A DNA stretch of 64,000 nucleotides from Elusimicrobiota bacterium. GTDB taxonomy: Bacteria > Elusimicrobiota > Elusimicrobia > UBA1565 > UBA9628. The notes beneath the pieces are model-generated. The model had not been told where the DNA came from, ran no database searches, and was given only the letters and a program-made list of their open reading frames with translations. The stretch lies in assembly GCA_023213235.1 (NCBI GenBank), contig CP096137.1:1939047-2003046 (forward strand), read 5' to 3'. The translations under genes were made by a program, and so were the position numbers. Positions 10,077 through 19,971 of this stretch are shown here, one piece after another (position 1 is the stretch's first letter; each line of letters opens with the position of its first letter).

Positions 10077-10085
10077 CACCGTCAC

Positions 10086-11038
10086 ATGGCCGTTAAGCCC
10101 TACCTGTCGGCGCTGATCCCGGTCTACAACGAGGAAGAGAACCTGCCCGCCCTGGGGGAGGAGGTCTCGTCCGCGTTGAACGCGCTCGGCAAGCCGTACG
10201 AGGTCATCCTCGTCGACGACGGCTCCAAGGACCGCTCTTGGGAGGAGCTTCTCAAGCTCACGAAGAAGCACCCTCACTTCAAGACCGTGCGCCTGGGCCG
10301 CAACGCCGGCCAGACCGCCGCGATGCTCGCCGGCATCCAGCACGCCTCCGGCGACCTGATCGTCTGCCTCGACGCCGACATGCAGAACGACGCGCGCGAC
10401 GTCCCCAAGCTGATCGCGAAGCTGGAAGAGGGCTACGACTGCGTCTCCGGCTGGCGCAAAGACCGGCAGGACCGCTTCCTCGACCGCAAGCTTCCGTCGA
10501 TGATCGCCAACGGCTTCATTTCCCGGGTGACGGGCGTGCGTCTCCACGACTACGGCTGCACGCTCAAGCTCTACAAGGCCGAGTACCTCAAGCCGCTCCG
10601 GCTGTACGGCGAGATGCACCGCTTCGTGCCCGCGTTGGCCGGCTTCCTCGGCGCGCGCGTGGCCGAAGTCCCGGTCAATCATCGCGCGAGAACGCGCGGG
10701 GTTTCCAAATACGGCATCTCGCGCACCTTCAAGGTCCTGCTCGACCTCATGACGGTCAAGTTCATGGACTCCTACCTCGGCAAGCCGATCTACCTGTTCG
10801 GCGGCGGGGAGTGCTCATGGGGCTTCTCGGCGTGGCGTTCGGTCTCGACACGCTGTACAAGAAGTTCTATCTGGGCATCTTCGTCAAGGACCAGCCCCTC
10901 TTCCAGATCGCCATCTTCTGCCTGCTCATCGGCTTCCAGATGGTGCTCATCGGCTTACTGGCCGAGATCCTCGTCCGGATCTACTACGACCTCAAGGACA
11001 TGCGACCGTACTTCGTCCGCGAGACCGCGGGCTTCTAG
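10086..11038 (+). CDS. GT2-family polyprenyl-phosphate glycosyltransferase (GtrB/DPM1-like)
   Basis: About 317 residues after repair. The GT-A fold is marked by SALIPVYNEEENLPAL, VILVDDGSKDRSWE, the DXD-type motif CLDADMQND and GEMHRFVPALA. C-terminal hydrophobic segments (GVLMGLLGVAFGLDTLY, then IAIFCLLIGFQMVLIGLLAE) place it in the membrane-anchored branch that charges undecaprenyl phosphate with a sugar. The frame breaks at the G4 run 10806-10809; one extra G gives FGGGGVLMGLLG and restores both membrane helices. Acceptor and sugar are not determined. Confidence 0.85.
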
Positions 11039-11066
11039 CCGGGCGAGGTTCTTCTTCCCGGACGGA

Positions 11067-11081
11067 CTAACAATTTGTTAG
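11067..11081 (+). promoter_or_regulatory. Palindromic operator candidate
   Basis: CTAACAA-T-TTGTTAG is a perfect 7-bp inverted repeat around one base, AT-rich in a GC-rich region. It lies 9 bp before the start of the winged-helix gene and partly overlaps the sequence leading to its GGGGGA ribosome binding site. The position suits autorepression by that protein. Confidence 0.6.
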
Positions 11082-11090
11082 TTAGGGGGA

Positions 11091-11414
11091 ATGATGACCG
11101 CCCTCCTGGCCCACAAGGACTATCTGCGGGTCCTTCACGCGATCACGCGCGGGCCGACGCGCTTCTTCCGACTGCAGGAGGAGCTCGAACTGCACCCGCC
11201 GCAGCTCCATCGGGCCCTGAAGTTTCTGCTGGAGGGCGGATACGTCCGGCTCGCGGTCGCCGACACGGAGACGCGCTACAAGCCCCTGATGTACGTCGCG
11301 ACGCGGCGCGGCGAGGCGATGTGGAGCGAGTTCATGAAGTTCGCGACGTCGGTCCGGCGGCGTCCCGAGCTCGGTCCCAAGGACTTTCGGGACCTCCAAT
11401 CCTGCTGGTATTGA
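11091..11414 (+). CDS. Winged-helix transcriptional regulator
   Basis: 107 residues. The segment YLRVLHAITRGPTRFFRLQE followed by HPPQLHRALKFLLEGGYV and a beta wing (VRLAVADTETRYKPLMYVAT) has the layout of HxlR/ArsR/PadR-like winged helices: small, DNA-binding, probably dimeric. There is no ligand-binding or metal motif. The 15-bp palindrome just upstream is a plausible own operator. Its neighbour downstream starts 72 bp later and could be a target. ATG codons at 11091 and 11094 are both possible; the first has the better spacing to GGGGGA. Confidence 0.72.
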   Translation: MMTALLAHKDYLRVLHAITRGPTRFFRLQEELELHPPQLHRALKFLLEGGYVRLAVADTETRYKPLMYVATRRGEAMWSEFMKFATSVRRRPELGPKDFRDLQSCWY

Positions 11415-11486
11415 GGACCAACCGGCCCCGCCCGATGGGCCCACGGCCCCAGGCGCTTTCCCTAATAGAACCTTAAACTGAAGGGG

Positions 11487-14416
11487 ATGCGCGTTCTACT
11501 CGCGATCGTACTCGCCGCTCAATCGGCGAGCGCCCAGCTCGTGCTGCGCCCCGGACCCGCCGCCTTGGCCGGGGCCGGCGCGACGGCCGGCGCCGTCCGG
11601 CTCGACGTCCCGCGGTGGACGGCCGACTTCATCTCCTTCCTGACCTCGCCCGCGCCCAGCCTCGACGCCGTGCGCGCCGTCTCGCGCGCCCTCGAAAAAG
11701 CCGACCTGAACGACCCCGCCGTACGAGCGCAGCTCGCCCCCTGGCCCGCGCCATCGCTCTGCACGCCCAGCCGCTTCTCGCCAAGCCCCAAAAAGGCGTC
11801 AGCGACGCGCAGCTCGTGCACACGGGGAAAAACTCGACGTCCTCAACTACCCCGCCATCCGCGCCCTCCTGCCCGAGGAGACGCAGAACCGCATCGGCGC
11901 CGCCGACTGGGCGTACGGCAAAAATCTCTGGAACCCGACCGGCGCAGAGTGGACGCGAAAGAAGAAGTCTCTCGACCGGCTGATCCAGGACATCTCGACG
12001 TCTCTGGATAAGCCGTCCGACCTGCGCGACGAGCCCGCCCCGCCGGTCGCCCAAGGCCCGGCCGTCGAGCTCCAAGTCCTGAAGGGGAACATCGTCGACG
12101 CCGGGGCCCAGGCCGTGATGACGACGGTTCAGGAGAAGCACCTGTGCCACGGCGGCGTCAACGCGATCGTCGGCGCGGCCAACCCCTGCTTCTTCCGGCA
12201 GCTCCAGAAAGCCCCCGAGCTGAGCGACGCGGAAGCGCTCGTCGCCAAGGGCGACGGCAAGGGCCCGATCGACAACGTCGTCTTCGTCAACGACCGCAAC
12301 GAGAAGCCTCTTAACGAGATCGTCTACGAGGGCCTCAAGGCCGCCGACAAGGCGGGCCTGCAGTCGATCTCGATCCCCGCGATGCGCGCCGGCAGCGTGT
12401 TCGGCGCCGTCGAGCGCAGCTACCGCGAGATCGGCCTCGAGATCCGCAAGGGCGTCGAGCGCTTCATGGCGGACGCGCGCGAAACGCTCAAGACGATCAA
12501 GCTCGTGGTCTGGAACGACGACAAGCTCGCCGACAAGCTGCACGCCGCGTTCGCGGAGCGCGTCGTCCGGGAAAGCTCGCTGCGCACCGACCTGCGCGAG
12601 GCCAAGCTCTCGAAGCAGGGCTACACGCTCACGCCGGCCCCCAAAATGCCCGAGGACCGCAGTTCCCCGATCTACGAGACGCTTCTCATGCCCTGGAATC
12701 TCAAGCACCTGCTCGTCCCGCACAAGCCCGTGAAGATCGGCGGCATCGAGGACAAGGCGTCCTTCAGCGCCCCCGTCACGTCGGTGCTCAACATGCCCGT
12801 GAAGCTCCCCGGCGGCGAGGTGACCGTGCCCGTCGAGCTCGCCCAGTTCCGGGAATTTCTCCAGAAGGTGATCGACCACGAGAAGGCCGTCAATCCCGAC
12901 TTCGACGAGTTCTACATGTACTTCACCGTCGACCAGCACCTGGTGAAGAAGGGGAGCACCCACCGCCGCCCCGGCGTTCACATCGACGGAGTCCAGGGCG
13001 CCCGGTATAAAGTGAAGCTCCCGCCCGAGCATCTGTACTCGGCGAGCGACGCCCTCGGCACGGTGTTTTTTGATCAGGCCTTCGACCTGACGGCGCTCGA
13101 CCCCGCGAAGCATCACGTGCACGCCGAGCTCGAGCGCCAGGCCCGGGAATCGAACGCCCGCGCCACGCCGGATTACGACATCGCGTTCTGGGACTCGTAC
13201 TCGGTGCACCGCGCCGACGTCGCGACGGAAGACGTGATGCGGACCTTCGTGCGCGTCGAGTTCAGCAAGAAGAAGTACGACAGCGAAGGCGACACCGTGA
13301 ACCCCGCGCTCGACTATCAATGGGAGCGCGTGAACCGGCCGATCCCGGCGGAACTCAACGACAAGCCCATCTTCTCGCCGGGCTACCACAAGGAGCTCGA
13401 GAGCCTGGACCGCGCCGCGCCCCACACGGTGAAGGACCTGAGCGGCTGGATCGCCGGCAACATCGGCCGCGAGGCGCTGAGCAACGGGCGTCCGTTCTTC
13501 ATCGCGGAAGGCGACGCGCGCGAGACGCGCGCCTCGCTGGAGAAGGACGGCTGGCTCGTCGGCGAGCCGTTCGTGAAGGAGACCGGCTTCCACCAGGTCT
13601 ACGACGCCGTCGCTCCGGGAGGGGAGAAGGCGACCCTGATCCTCGGCGTCAACGGCGAGAGCCGGGTGATTCACATCCAGAGCTTCCTGAAGCTCGCGGG
13701 GGTCACGGACGTCCAGACCCGCAGGGGCTTCCGCTCGTGGAAGGCGGAGTATCGCCGCGCGTTCGAGGCGCTCGGCCACATTCCCGATCTCGTCGTCTAC
13801 GGGCTCACGCGGCCCGCGATGCGAGCCTTGATCGGCGACGCGCCGGGGCTGGAGACGTTCTGGGCGGACTTCAACGCGAAGAACGCCCCCAGAAGAACGA
13901 CATCTCGCGGCGGCCGATGAAGGTGATCACGCTGTCCGACGGACGGAAGATCTGGTTCTTCATGCCGCTGTTCGGGGAGCTCGCGGGCGACCTGATGGAG
14001 GCGGTGCTCGAGCACGGGGCGAAGAACGTGCTCGTCACCAGCGCCGCGGGCTCGATCGACCCGGACCTCACGCTCGGGACCTGGTTCGACCCGCGCGCGG
14101 GGGACATCTGAGCATGGCGACGTCGAACACGCAGACGCTCGCGTGGGCGGAAGCGGAGTTCGCGCGCGGCACGCGCACGGTGGACATGGAGTACGGGCCG
14201 ATCCTCGCGGCTTTCGCGAAGCACCCGGACGCGGCGCTCAAGATGGCGTACTTCGTCTCCGACGTGATGCGCGGACCGAACCGCACCGACCTCACCGAGG
14301 TGCGCATCGGCAAGATCAAGGGCGTGGCCGAGACCGCGGCGGCCCTCGCCGCCGAGGCGCTGGGCATCCCGCGCGCCGACGTGCGCGCCGTGGCCGCCGA
14401 AAATCGCGGCTTTTAG
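11487..14416 (+). CDS. Exported macro domain + putative 2OG-Fe(II) dioxygenase + nucleoside-phosphorylase-like fusion
   Basis: About 977 residues when four one-base losses are repaired (C5 11737-11741, G4 11824-11827, C5 13886-13890, G5 14099-14103). A signal peptide (LLAIVLAAQSASA) leads. A macro domain follows from ~193: VELQVLKGNIVDAGAQAVM, HGGVNAIVGAAN, SIPAMRAGSVFGAVERSYRE. Next is a region with H499-x-D501, distal H575 and R586, the spacing of a double-stranded beta-helix 2-oxoglutarate/Fe(II) oxygenase. The C-terminus (~830-960) has NVLVTSAAGSIDPDL and RTVDMEYGPILAAFA, as in PNP/UDP phosphorylases. Macro domains bind ADP-ribose, so chemistry on ADP-ribose or a ribosyl product is plausible. 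The macro call is strong, the dioxygenase call moderate and the phosphorylase call tentative. Confidence 0.7.
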
Positions 14417-14499
14417 TCGCGTTACCTCAATGTCCAACGCCGCCGGATTTGTTATTCTTTTTAGGCCGGTTTTTCATCGAATTCTGAGAGGATAACCAC

Positions 14500-16160
14500 A
14501 TGAGCGTTGCTGAGAGCCTTGGCACCGGGCTGGACCTTGAGACGCGCACGATGGTCCTGGAGACCATCCGCGAGTACGGCAAGAAGAATTTCCCGCATTC
14601 CAAGCTCATCGAGCTCGACTCGCACAACGAGTTCCCGAAGAAGGAGATGGCCGACCTCTACGACCCCGACCAGGTCGCGTGCAACCTGATCATGATCCCG
14701 ACGAAGTACGGCGGGCTCGGCGGCAACTCCTACGACATCTACCGCGCCTGCGAGGAGCTCTCGAAGATCGACCTCGGCGTGTGCACGTCGGTGTTCGCGA
14801 CCTTCCTCGGCATGGACCCCATCATGATGGGCGGCACCGAGGAGCAGAAGACGAAGTGGATCACGAAGATCGCCCAGGACCGCTGCTACGTGGCCTACGG
14901 CGCGACCGAGGCGGCGGCCGGCTCCGATCTGCTGCACCTCAAGACGAAGGCCGAGCGCGTGATGGAAGGCGACAAGGTCGTCGGCTACAAGATCACCGGC
15001 GGCAAGATGTGGATCACCAACGCCGGCGTCGCCGGCGTGTTCACCATCCTCGCGCGCGCGCCGAAGGGCGTGTCCTGGTTCGTCGTCGAGAAGGGGACCA
15101 AGGGCCTGACCGTCGACAAGCACGAGGACAAGCACGGCATCCGCCTCTCCGACACCTGCCCCGTCAACCTGCAGGACGTCTACGTGCCGATCGAGAACCT
15201 CATCGGCGGCGTCGAGGGCAAGGGCCTGCGCCAGGCGCAGGCCGTGTTCGGCTACACGCGCCTCATGGTCGCCGCGATGGCGCTCGGGACCGGCTGGAAG
15301 GCCATCGAGCACGCGGTGCGCTACTCCCAGCAGCGCAAGGTCGGCGGCCAGCCGCTCTGCACCAAGCAGGGCATGACGCACAAGCTCATCGTTCCCTTCG
15401 CCGCCCGGCTCGAGGCCGCGCGCGCCTTCGTCGAGGAAGTCGCCCGCCGCATCGACGGGGAGAGGAAGGCCTGCAGACCGAGGGCGCCATCGCCAAGATG
15501 CTCGCCTCCGACACCGCCGACATGGCCTGCAACAACGCGATCCAGGCCTACGGCGGCAACGGCTACGTGCGCGAGTTCCCCGTCGAGAAGCTCAAGCGCG
15601 ACATCAAGATCACCTGCATCTACGAGGGAACCTCGGAGATTCTCCAGCTCACGACCTTCCGCGAGCGCTGGCAGGCCAACATCAACGCCGAAGGCAAGTA
15701 CTACGACAAGCTGGCCGAGGAGCTCGACGCGCTGCACGCGAAGGGCCCGTCGGTCGGCGCGGACGCGGCGGCCGTCGCCCTGCGCTCGCTGTCGGCGGTG
15801 CTCAAGGCCTGCTACGACCAGAAGCTCACCGCCAACCAGCTGGCCCACACCAAGCTCGGCGAGCTGATGACCTACGCCGAGACCGCGGGCGCCTTCTGCC
15901 GCGCCGCGGCGAAGGCCGAGAAGCCGGAGGCGGTGCAGTTCAGCCACGAGGCCTGGCGCAAGATGTCGCGCATCCACGCGGCGCACTCCGCGGGCTACGT
16001 GTCCAGCGAGGGCCTGGCCCTCGTCGCCGGGCTCGGCGACGCGTCGATGCTGGCGCTCGACTTCAAGAAGGTCGCAGCCGTCCAGAAGGGCGCCTACGCG
16101 GAGATGGACGCGGTGATGACGGACCTCGTCGCGACGTTCAAAGAAGACGTCCCCGCCTAA
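14500..16160 (+). CDS. Acyl-CoA dehydrogenase
   Basis: About 553 residues, ATG behind GAGAGGA. Flavoprotein that forms the 2,3-enoyl-CoA and passes electrons to ETF. Landmarks: YGATEAAAGSDLLHLKTKAE (FAD/substrate loop), GYKITGGKMWITNAGVAGVF, NNAIQAYGGNGYVREFPVEK and the catalytic Glu in IYEGTSEILQL. A C-terminal helical extension of ~150 residues matches the longer ACAD group, as in AcdA-type enzymes of anaerobes. The frame breaks at the G4 run 15457-15460; one G restores RRIDGGEEGLQTEGAIAK. No ETF genes are in the window. Confidence 0.9.
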
Positions 16161-16163
16161 AGC

Positions 16164-16772
16164 TTGGGGAAGCTTCTCGCCGCCGCGATCATCGTCTACT
16201 CGATCCTCAAGCTCGCGCCGATGTGCGCGCGCCTGCCTGACGACCTGACGAAGGTCTCCACCGGAGCGCCCGCCGCAGCGGTCCCGGCGCAGGAGGCGCC
16301 CGTCGCGTCGACGGCCGCCGCGACGCCGGAGCCCGTGAAGCCGGCCTGGCCGGCGGACAAGCCCGCGGTGACCGTGAACACCTACCGCATGAAGACCATG
16401 TTCAAGATCGCCGACGGCAAGGGCATGGTCTCGGTGTCGGTCAAGAACGTCTCCGCGGTCGACGCCAAGGACCTCAAGCTCGCGCTGAGCGCGATCCGCG
16501 GCGGCGCGCGCGCCGAGCGCTGGACGGCGAACACCTTCGACCTCGCCGCCTCGACGTCCGTCTACCGCGGCCTGCGCCTGAACACAGGCACGATCGACGC
16601 GATGCTCGCCGAGCCGGCCGAACCCGGGTCCGAGCTTCGGTGGGACCTGTCGTACACGCTCGACGGGGAGACGGACAAGCGCTGCTACGTCCTGCGCGCC
16701 CTGCCCCGCACCCGGGAGCCCGAAGGCATCGAGTGGAAGACGCTCGAGACGTCGTCGTCCTGCCCCCAATAA
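16164..16772 (+). CDS. Hypothetical membrane-anchored protein
   Basis: 202 residues from a TTG start 4 bp after the acyl-CoA dehydrogenase stop. One N-terminal hydrophobic helix (LLAAAIIVYSILKLAP) anchors an Ala/Pro linker and a beta-rich domain (KGMVSVSVKNVSAVDAKDLK, later RCYVLRALPRTREP) that looks like an Ig/FxLYD-type fold. No enzymatic motif is seen. The start is uncertain because TTG has no clear ribosome binding site. Confidence 0.5.
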   Translation: MGKLLAAAIIVYSILKLAPMCARLPDDLTKVSTGAPAAAVPAQEAPVASTAAATPEPVKPAWPADKPAVTVNTYRMKTMFKIADGKGMVSVSVKNVSAVDAKDLKLALSAIRGGARAERWTANTFDLAASTSVYRGLRLNTGTIDAMLAEPAEPGSELRWDLSYTLDGETDKRCYVLRALPRTREPEGIEWKTLETSSSCPQ

Positions 16773-16781
16773 CCGGCGCTT

Positions 16782-16809
16782 TTTACAGCGTAATTTAGGG
16801 TGTAATACT
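16782..16809 (+). promoter_or_regulatory. Promoter candidate for the ECF sigma operon
   Basis: TTTACA (16782-16787) and AATACT (16804-16809) are separated by 16 bp in an AT-rich patch of an otherwise GC-rich gap. The sigma factor start lies 45 bp downstream with an AGGGAGG ribosome binding site at 16845-16851. An ECF-specific autoregulated promoter would not look like this, so it may be a housekeeping promoter. Confidence 0.4.
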
Positions 16810-16854
16810 CCCGGCCCCCGTGCGAATACGTACTGAAGGCGCAGGGAGGACCGC

Positions 16855-17380
16855 ATGTCCCACAGCATGACCACCGAGCCGACCGCCGAGTTCGCCCGAT
16901 TCTACGAGGAGATGTTCGACCGCGTGTACAACTACGCGCGGGGACGCACCGGCTCGGCGGCCCGGGCCGACGAGATCGCGGCCGACACCTTCGAGCGCGC
17001 GTTCCGCGCCTGGGGAAGTTCGACGCCTCGCGCGGCGACCGCCGCACCTGGCTGTTCTCGATGGCGTTCCGTTCCGTCGCCGACCACTACCGCTCGGAGA
17101 AGCGGGGGTGTGGTCGAGCCTCGAACTGGCTCCGGAAGCTGCCTCGACGGGCGACGCTCCGCCGCAGCTCGCGGAGAAGGAGCAGGAACGCAGGAATCTC
17201 GCGGCCGCGCTCGCCTCTTTAGAGGAGGAAGCCCGCGAGGTCGTCACGTTGCGCTTCTACTCGGGCATGACCAACCGCGCGATCGGCGAGCTGCTGGGGC
17301 TCTCCGAGTCCAACGTGGCCGTGATCCTGTTCCGGTCCGTGCGCAAGATGCGGAAGAATTTTCCCGGCGAGGGGGCTTGA
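16855..17380 (+). CDS. ECF-type RNA polymerase sigma factor
   Basis: About 175 residues after two one-base repairs (G4 17012-17015; G5 17104-17108). Region 2: FARFYEEMFDRVYNYARG, DEIAADTFERAFRAWGKFDA and RTWLFSMAFRSVADHYRSEK. Region 4: LEEEAREVVTLRFYSGMTNR and IGELLGLSESNVAVILFRSV, the helix-turn-helix for the -35 element. It directs polymerase to a small regulon. The next gene starts 1 bp after its stop and encodes a membrane protein with an N-terminal cytoplasmic region, the usual place for an anti-sigma partner. Confidence 0.85.
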
Positions 17381-17381
17381 T

Positions 17382-19445
17382 ATGAACGAAATCCAAGAGG
17401 CGGAGAAGTTCAGCGCGGAATTGGACAGGATTCTCAAGGGCGAGGCCCCGTCGGCCGGCCTCGACGCCGAGATGTCCGCGGACCTCGCGTTCGCGGGCCG
17501 TCTCGCGCGCCTGGACCGCAGCGCGGAGAGCCGCGACAAGGCCCGCGCCAAGACCAAGCTGCTCGAGCGCGCCGAGGGCAACCGCCTGCGCGCCATCCTC
17601 AATAAGGCCGGCGTGCGGCCGTCCGTCCTCGTCGCCGCGGCCGTGCTGCTCATGATCGGCATCGGTCTCTCGACGCTCAAGACCGTCGAGCCTGGTCTGT
17701 TCAACAACGTCCAACAGATGATTTCCGGCGGCACGGCCTCGCTCGACGGCGGCGGTGGCGGTGGCGGAGCAATCTTCGGGAACAGCTCAAGCCCCTACGA
17801 TAGCGGAAACGCCTCGATCGCCGTCGGCGGCAGCGGCGTCGCGTACAACGCGGCGCCCCAGCCGAGCGGACACTTCGCGCGGCGCTTCGGCGCTCTGGGC
17901 GGCGCCCGCGGTCGCGCCCAGTACGCCAAGGGCGGCGGAGTCGCGGCGCTGCGCGGCGGCGGGCTAAACCTCCTCAAGGGCAAGGGCGCCCACGCCGGAG
18001 ACCATGACCTCCGGCAGCAGCCAGAGCTCGACCGCGAGGGCTACTCCTACATCCTCGAGAACCCGTTCCAGCGCGTCAGCGAGCACCCGCTGTCCACGTT
18101 CTCGATCGACGTGGACGGGGCGTCCTATTCGAATACGCGCAGGATCCTGGGTGAAAACCGCCTCCCGCCGCCCGACGCGATCCGCATCGAGGAGTTCATC
18201 AACTACTTCGAGTACTCGTACCCCGAGCCCGAGGGCGAGCACCCGTTCTCGATCACGACCGAGGTCGCGGCCTGCCCCTGGAACGCGCAGCACAAGCTCG
18301 TGCGCGTCGGCCTCAAAGGGAAGTCGATGCCGGTCCAGAAGCTGCCGCCGAACAACCTCGTGTTCCTGATCGACACGTCGGGCTCGATGTACGGCGAGCT
18401 GCCGCTGGTCAAGAAAGGGCTGCTCCTGCTCGTCGAGAACCTGCGCCGAGAGGACACGGTCGCGATCGTGGCCTACGCGGGCTCCGCCGGGCTCGTGCTG
18501 CCGCCGACGCGCGGCGACCGCAAGGCCGATATCCGCGACGCCATCGAGCGGCTGCAGTCCGGCGGCTCGACGGCCGGCGGCGCCGGCATCCAGCTCGCCT
18601 ATGAAGAAGCGCGGAAGAATTTCCTGAAAAACGGGAACAACCGCGTGATTCTCGCGACCGACGGCGACTTCAACGTCGGCGTGTCGAGCGACGGCGAGCT
18701 GACGCGCATGGTCGAGGAGAAGCGCAAGACGGGCGTGTTCCTGAGCGTGCTCGGCTTCGGCCGCGGCAACTACCAGGACGCGAAGATGGAGCAGCTGGCC
18801 AACAAGGGCAACGGCAATTACAACTACATCGACGGGATCATGGAGGCGGAGAAGGTGCTCGTCAAGCAGATGGGGGCGACCTTGCTGACCATCGCCAAGG
18901 ACGTGAAGCTCCAGGTGGAGTTCAACCCGGCCAAGGCGAAGTCCTACCGCCTCATCGGCTACGAGGACCGGCTGCTGGCGGCCGAGGACTTCAACGACGA
19001 CAAGAAGGACGCCGGCGAGCTCGGCGCGGGGCACACCGTGACCGCGATCTACGAGGTCGTCCCGCCCGGCGCGCCCGATCAGGCCGGACCCGTGGTCGAT
19101 CCGCTGAAGTATCAGGCGGAGCCGGCTCCGGTCGCCGGCGGCGACGAACTGCTGACGGTCAAGTTCCGCTACAAGAAGCCGAAGGAGGACGAGAGCCGCC
19201 TGCTCGCGCGCGCGCTCAAGGACGAAGACCGGGCGTGGAGCGAGGCCTCGGGGGACTTCAAGTTCGCGGCGTCGGCGGCCGGCTTCGGGATGCTGCTGCG
19301 CTCGTCGAAGGCGGGCGGCAGCCTGACCTGGGACGCCGTGCGCGAGATGGCGGCCGCCGGGGCCGGGTCGAACGCCGACCGGGCCGAGATGGTCCGGCTC
19401 ATCGACACGGCCCGGGTCCTGTCGAGGGCGTCTACGACCCGCTAG
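17382..19445 (+). CDS. Membrane VWA-domain protein (YfbK-like), likely sigma-factor partner
   Basis: 687 residues, intact. A cytoplasmic region of ~85 residues precedes one membrane helix (VLVAAAVLLMIGIGLS). After a Gly-rich linker come the N-terminal YfbK-type segment (PLSTFSIDVDGASYSNTRR, residue ~230) and a von Willebrand A domain with MIDAS motif FLIDTSGSM (~330) and ATDGDFNVGV. A C-terminal beta/helical domain follows. In YfbK homologues the first part is often an anti-sigma-like zinc-finger region; here no Cys/His zinc motif is visible, so regulation of the adjacent sigma factor is inferred from context. The VWA part probably senses or binds a partner outside the cytoplasm. Confidence 0.8.
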   Translation: MNEIQEAEKFSAELDRILKGEAPSAGLDAEMSADLAFAGRLARLDRSAESRDKARAKTKLLERAEGNRLRAILNKAGVRPSVLVAAAVLLMIGIGLSTLKTVEPGLFNNVQQMISGGTASLDGGGGGGGAIFGNSSSPYDSGNASIAVGGSGVAYNAAPQPSGHFARRFGALGGARGRAQYAKGGGVAALRGGGLNLLKGKGAHAGDHDLRQQPELDREGYSYILENPFQRVSEHPLSTFSIDVDGASYSNTRRILGENRLPPPDAIRIEEFINYFEYSYPEPEGEHPFSITTEVAACPWNAQHKLVRVGLKGKSMPVQKLPPNNLVFLIDTSGSMYGELPLVKKGLLLLVENLRREDTVAIVAYAGSAGLVLPPTRGDRKADIRDAIERLQSGGSTAGGAGIQLAYEEARKNFLKNGNNRVILATDGDFNVGVSSDGELTRMVEEKRKTGVFLSVLGFGRGNYQDAKMEQLANKGNGNYNYIDGIMEAEKVLVKQMGATLLTIAKDVKLQVEFNPAKAKSYRLIGYEDRLLAAEDFNDDKKDAGELGAGHTVTAIYEVVPPGAPDQAGPVVDPLKYQAEPAPVAGGDELLTVKFRYKKPKEDESRLLARALKDEDRAWSEASGDFKFAASAAGFGMLLRSSKAGGSLTWDAVREMAAAGAGSNADRAEMVRLIDTARVLSRASTTR

Positions 19446-19462
19446 GTTTGGTATCCTAGGGG

Positions 19463-19971
19463 GTGAAGGAAGAGTCTCCGTTCAAGTTCCCGCTCAACGA
19501 CCTCGAGGAAAACGGCCAGCTGCCGGTCAACGCCTCGGCCCCGGCCGCGGCGTTCCCCGACGCGCTGACGGAGGGGAACTCGTCGGGCCGGTGAAGCTCG
19601 ACGGGATGATCCTGGCGGTGGACTCCGACGCGACGTTCGCCGGCGACGCGAAGGGGAACTGGCGCTTCGAGTGCACGCGCTGTCTCAAACCGGTCGAGGA
19701 ATCCTTCAGAACGCCGATCGAGGTGCTCGTGCCGATCGCCGACGGGCACATGGACCTCACCGATGAAGTGCGCCAGTCCATCGCGCTCAACCAGCCGATG
19801 CAGATCCGCTGCAAGCCGGACTGCAAGGGGCTGTGCCCGACGTGCGGGAAGAACATGAACGACACGGCCTGCGGCCACGAGGGAGTGCTCGAGGCCCCGC
19901 CGATGAGCCTGGAGCCGAAGGCGCCCCCGTCGAAGCCCCGCCTGAGCCCGAAGCGCGGGCCGAAACGGTGA
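19463..19971 (+). CDS. YceD/DUF177-family protein
   Basis: About 169 residues. GTG start at 19463, 18 bp after the VWA gene. Hallmarks of DUF177: FECTRCLKPVEESF, DLTDEVRQSIALNQPMQIRC, then CKGLCPTCGKNMND, giving paired Cys sites that may bind metal. The family is usually encoded directly before rpmF and is linked to 23S rRNA/ribosome metabolism. Here another gene separates them. The frame breaks at the G4 run 19573-19576; one G gives TEGELVGPVKLDGM. Confidence 0.85.

Noticed and set aside
13917..14111. Separate 64-residue gene starting with ATG at 13917
   Set aside because: The frame is open upstream and continues the macro-domain protein once a C is added at 13886-13890, and it continues into 14114-14416 after one more repair.
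14441..14475. Terminator or promoter before the acyl-CoA dehydrogenase
   Set aside because: CCGG repeats around a T-rich stretch give only a 4-bp stem, and no clear -35/-10 pair is present.
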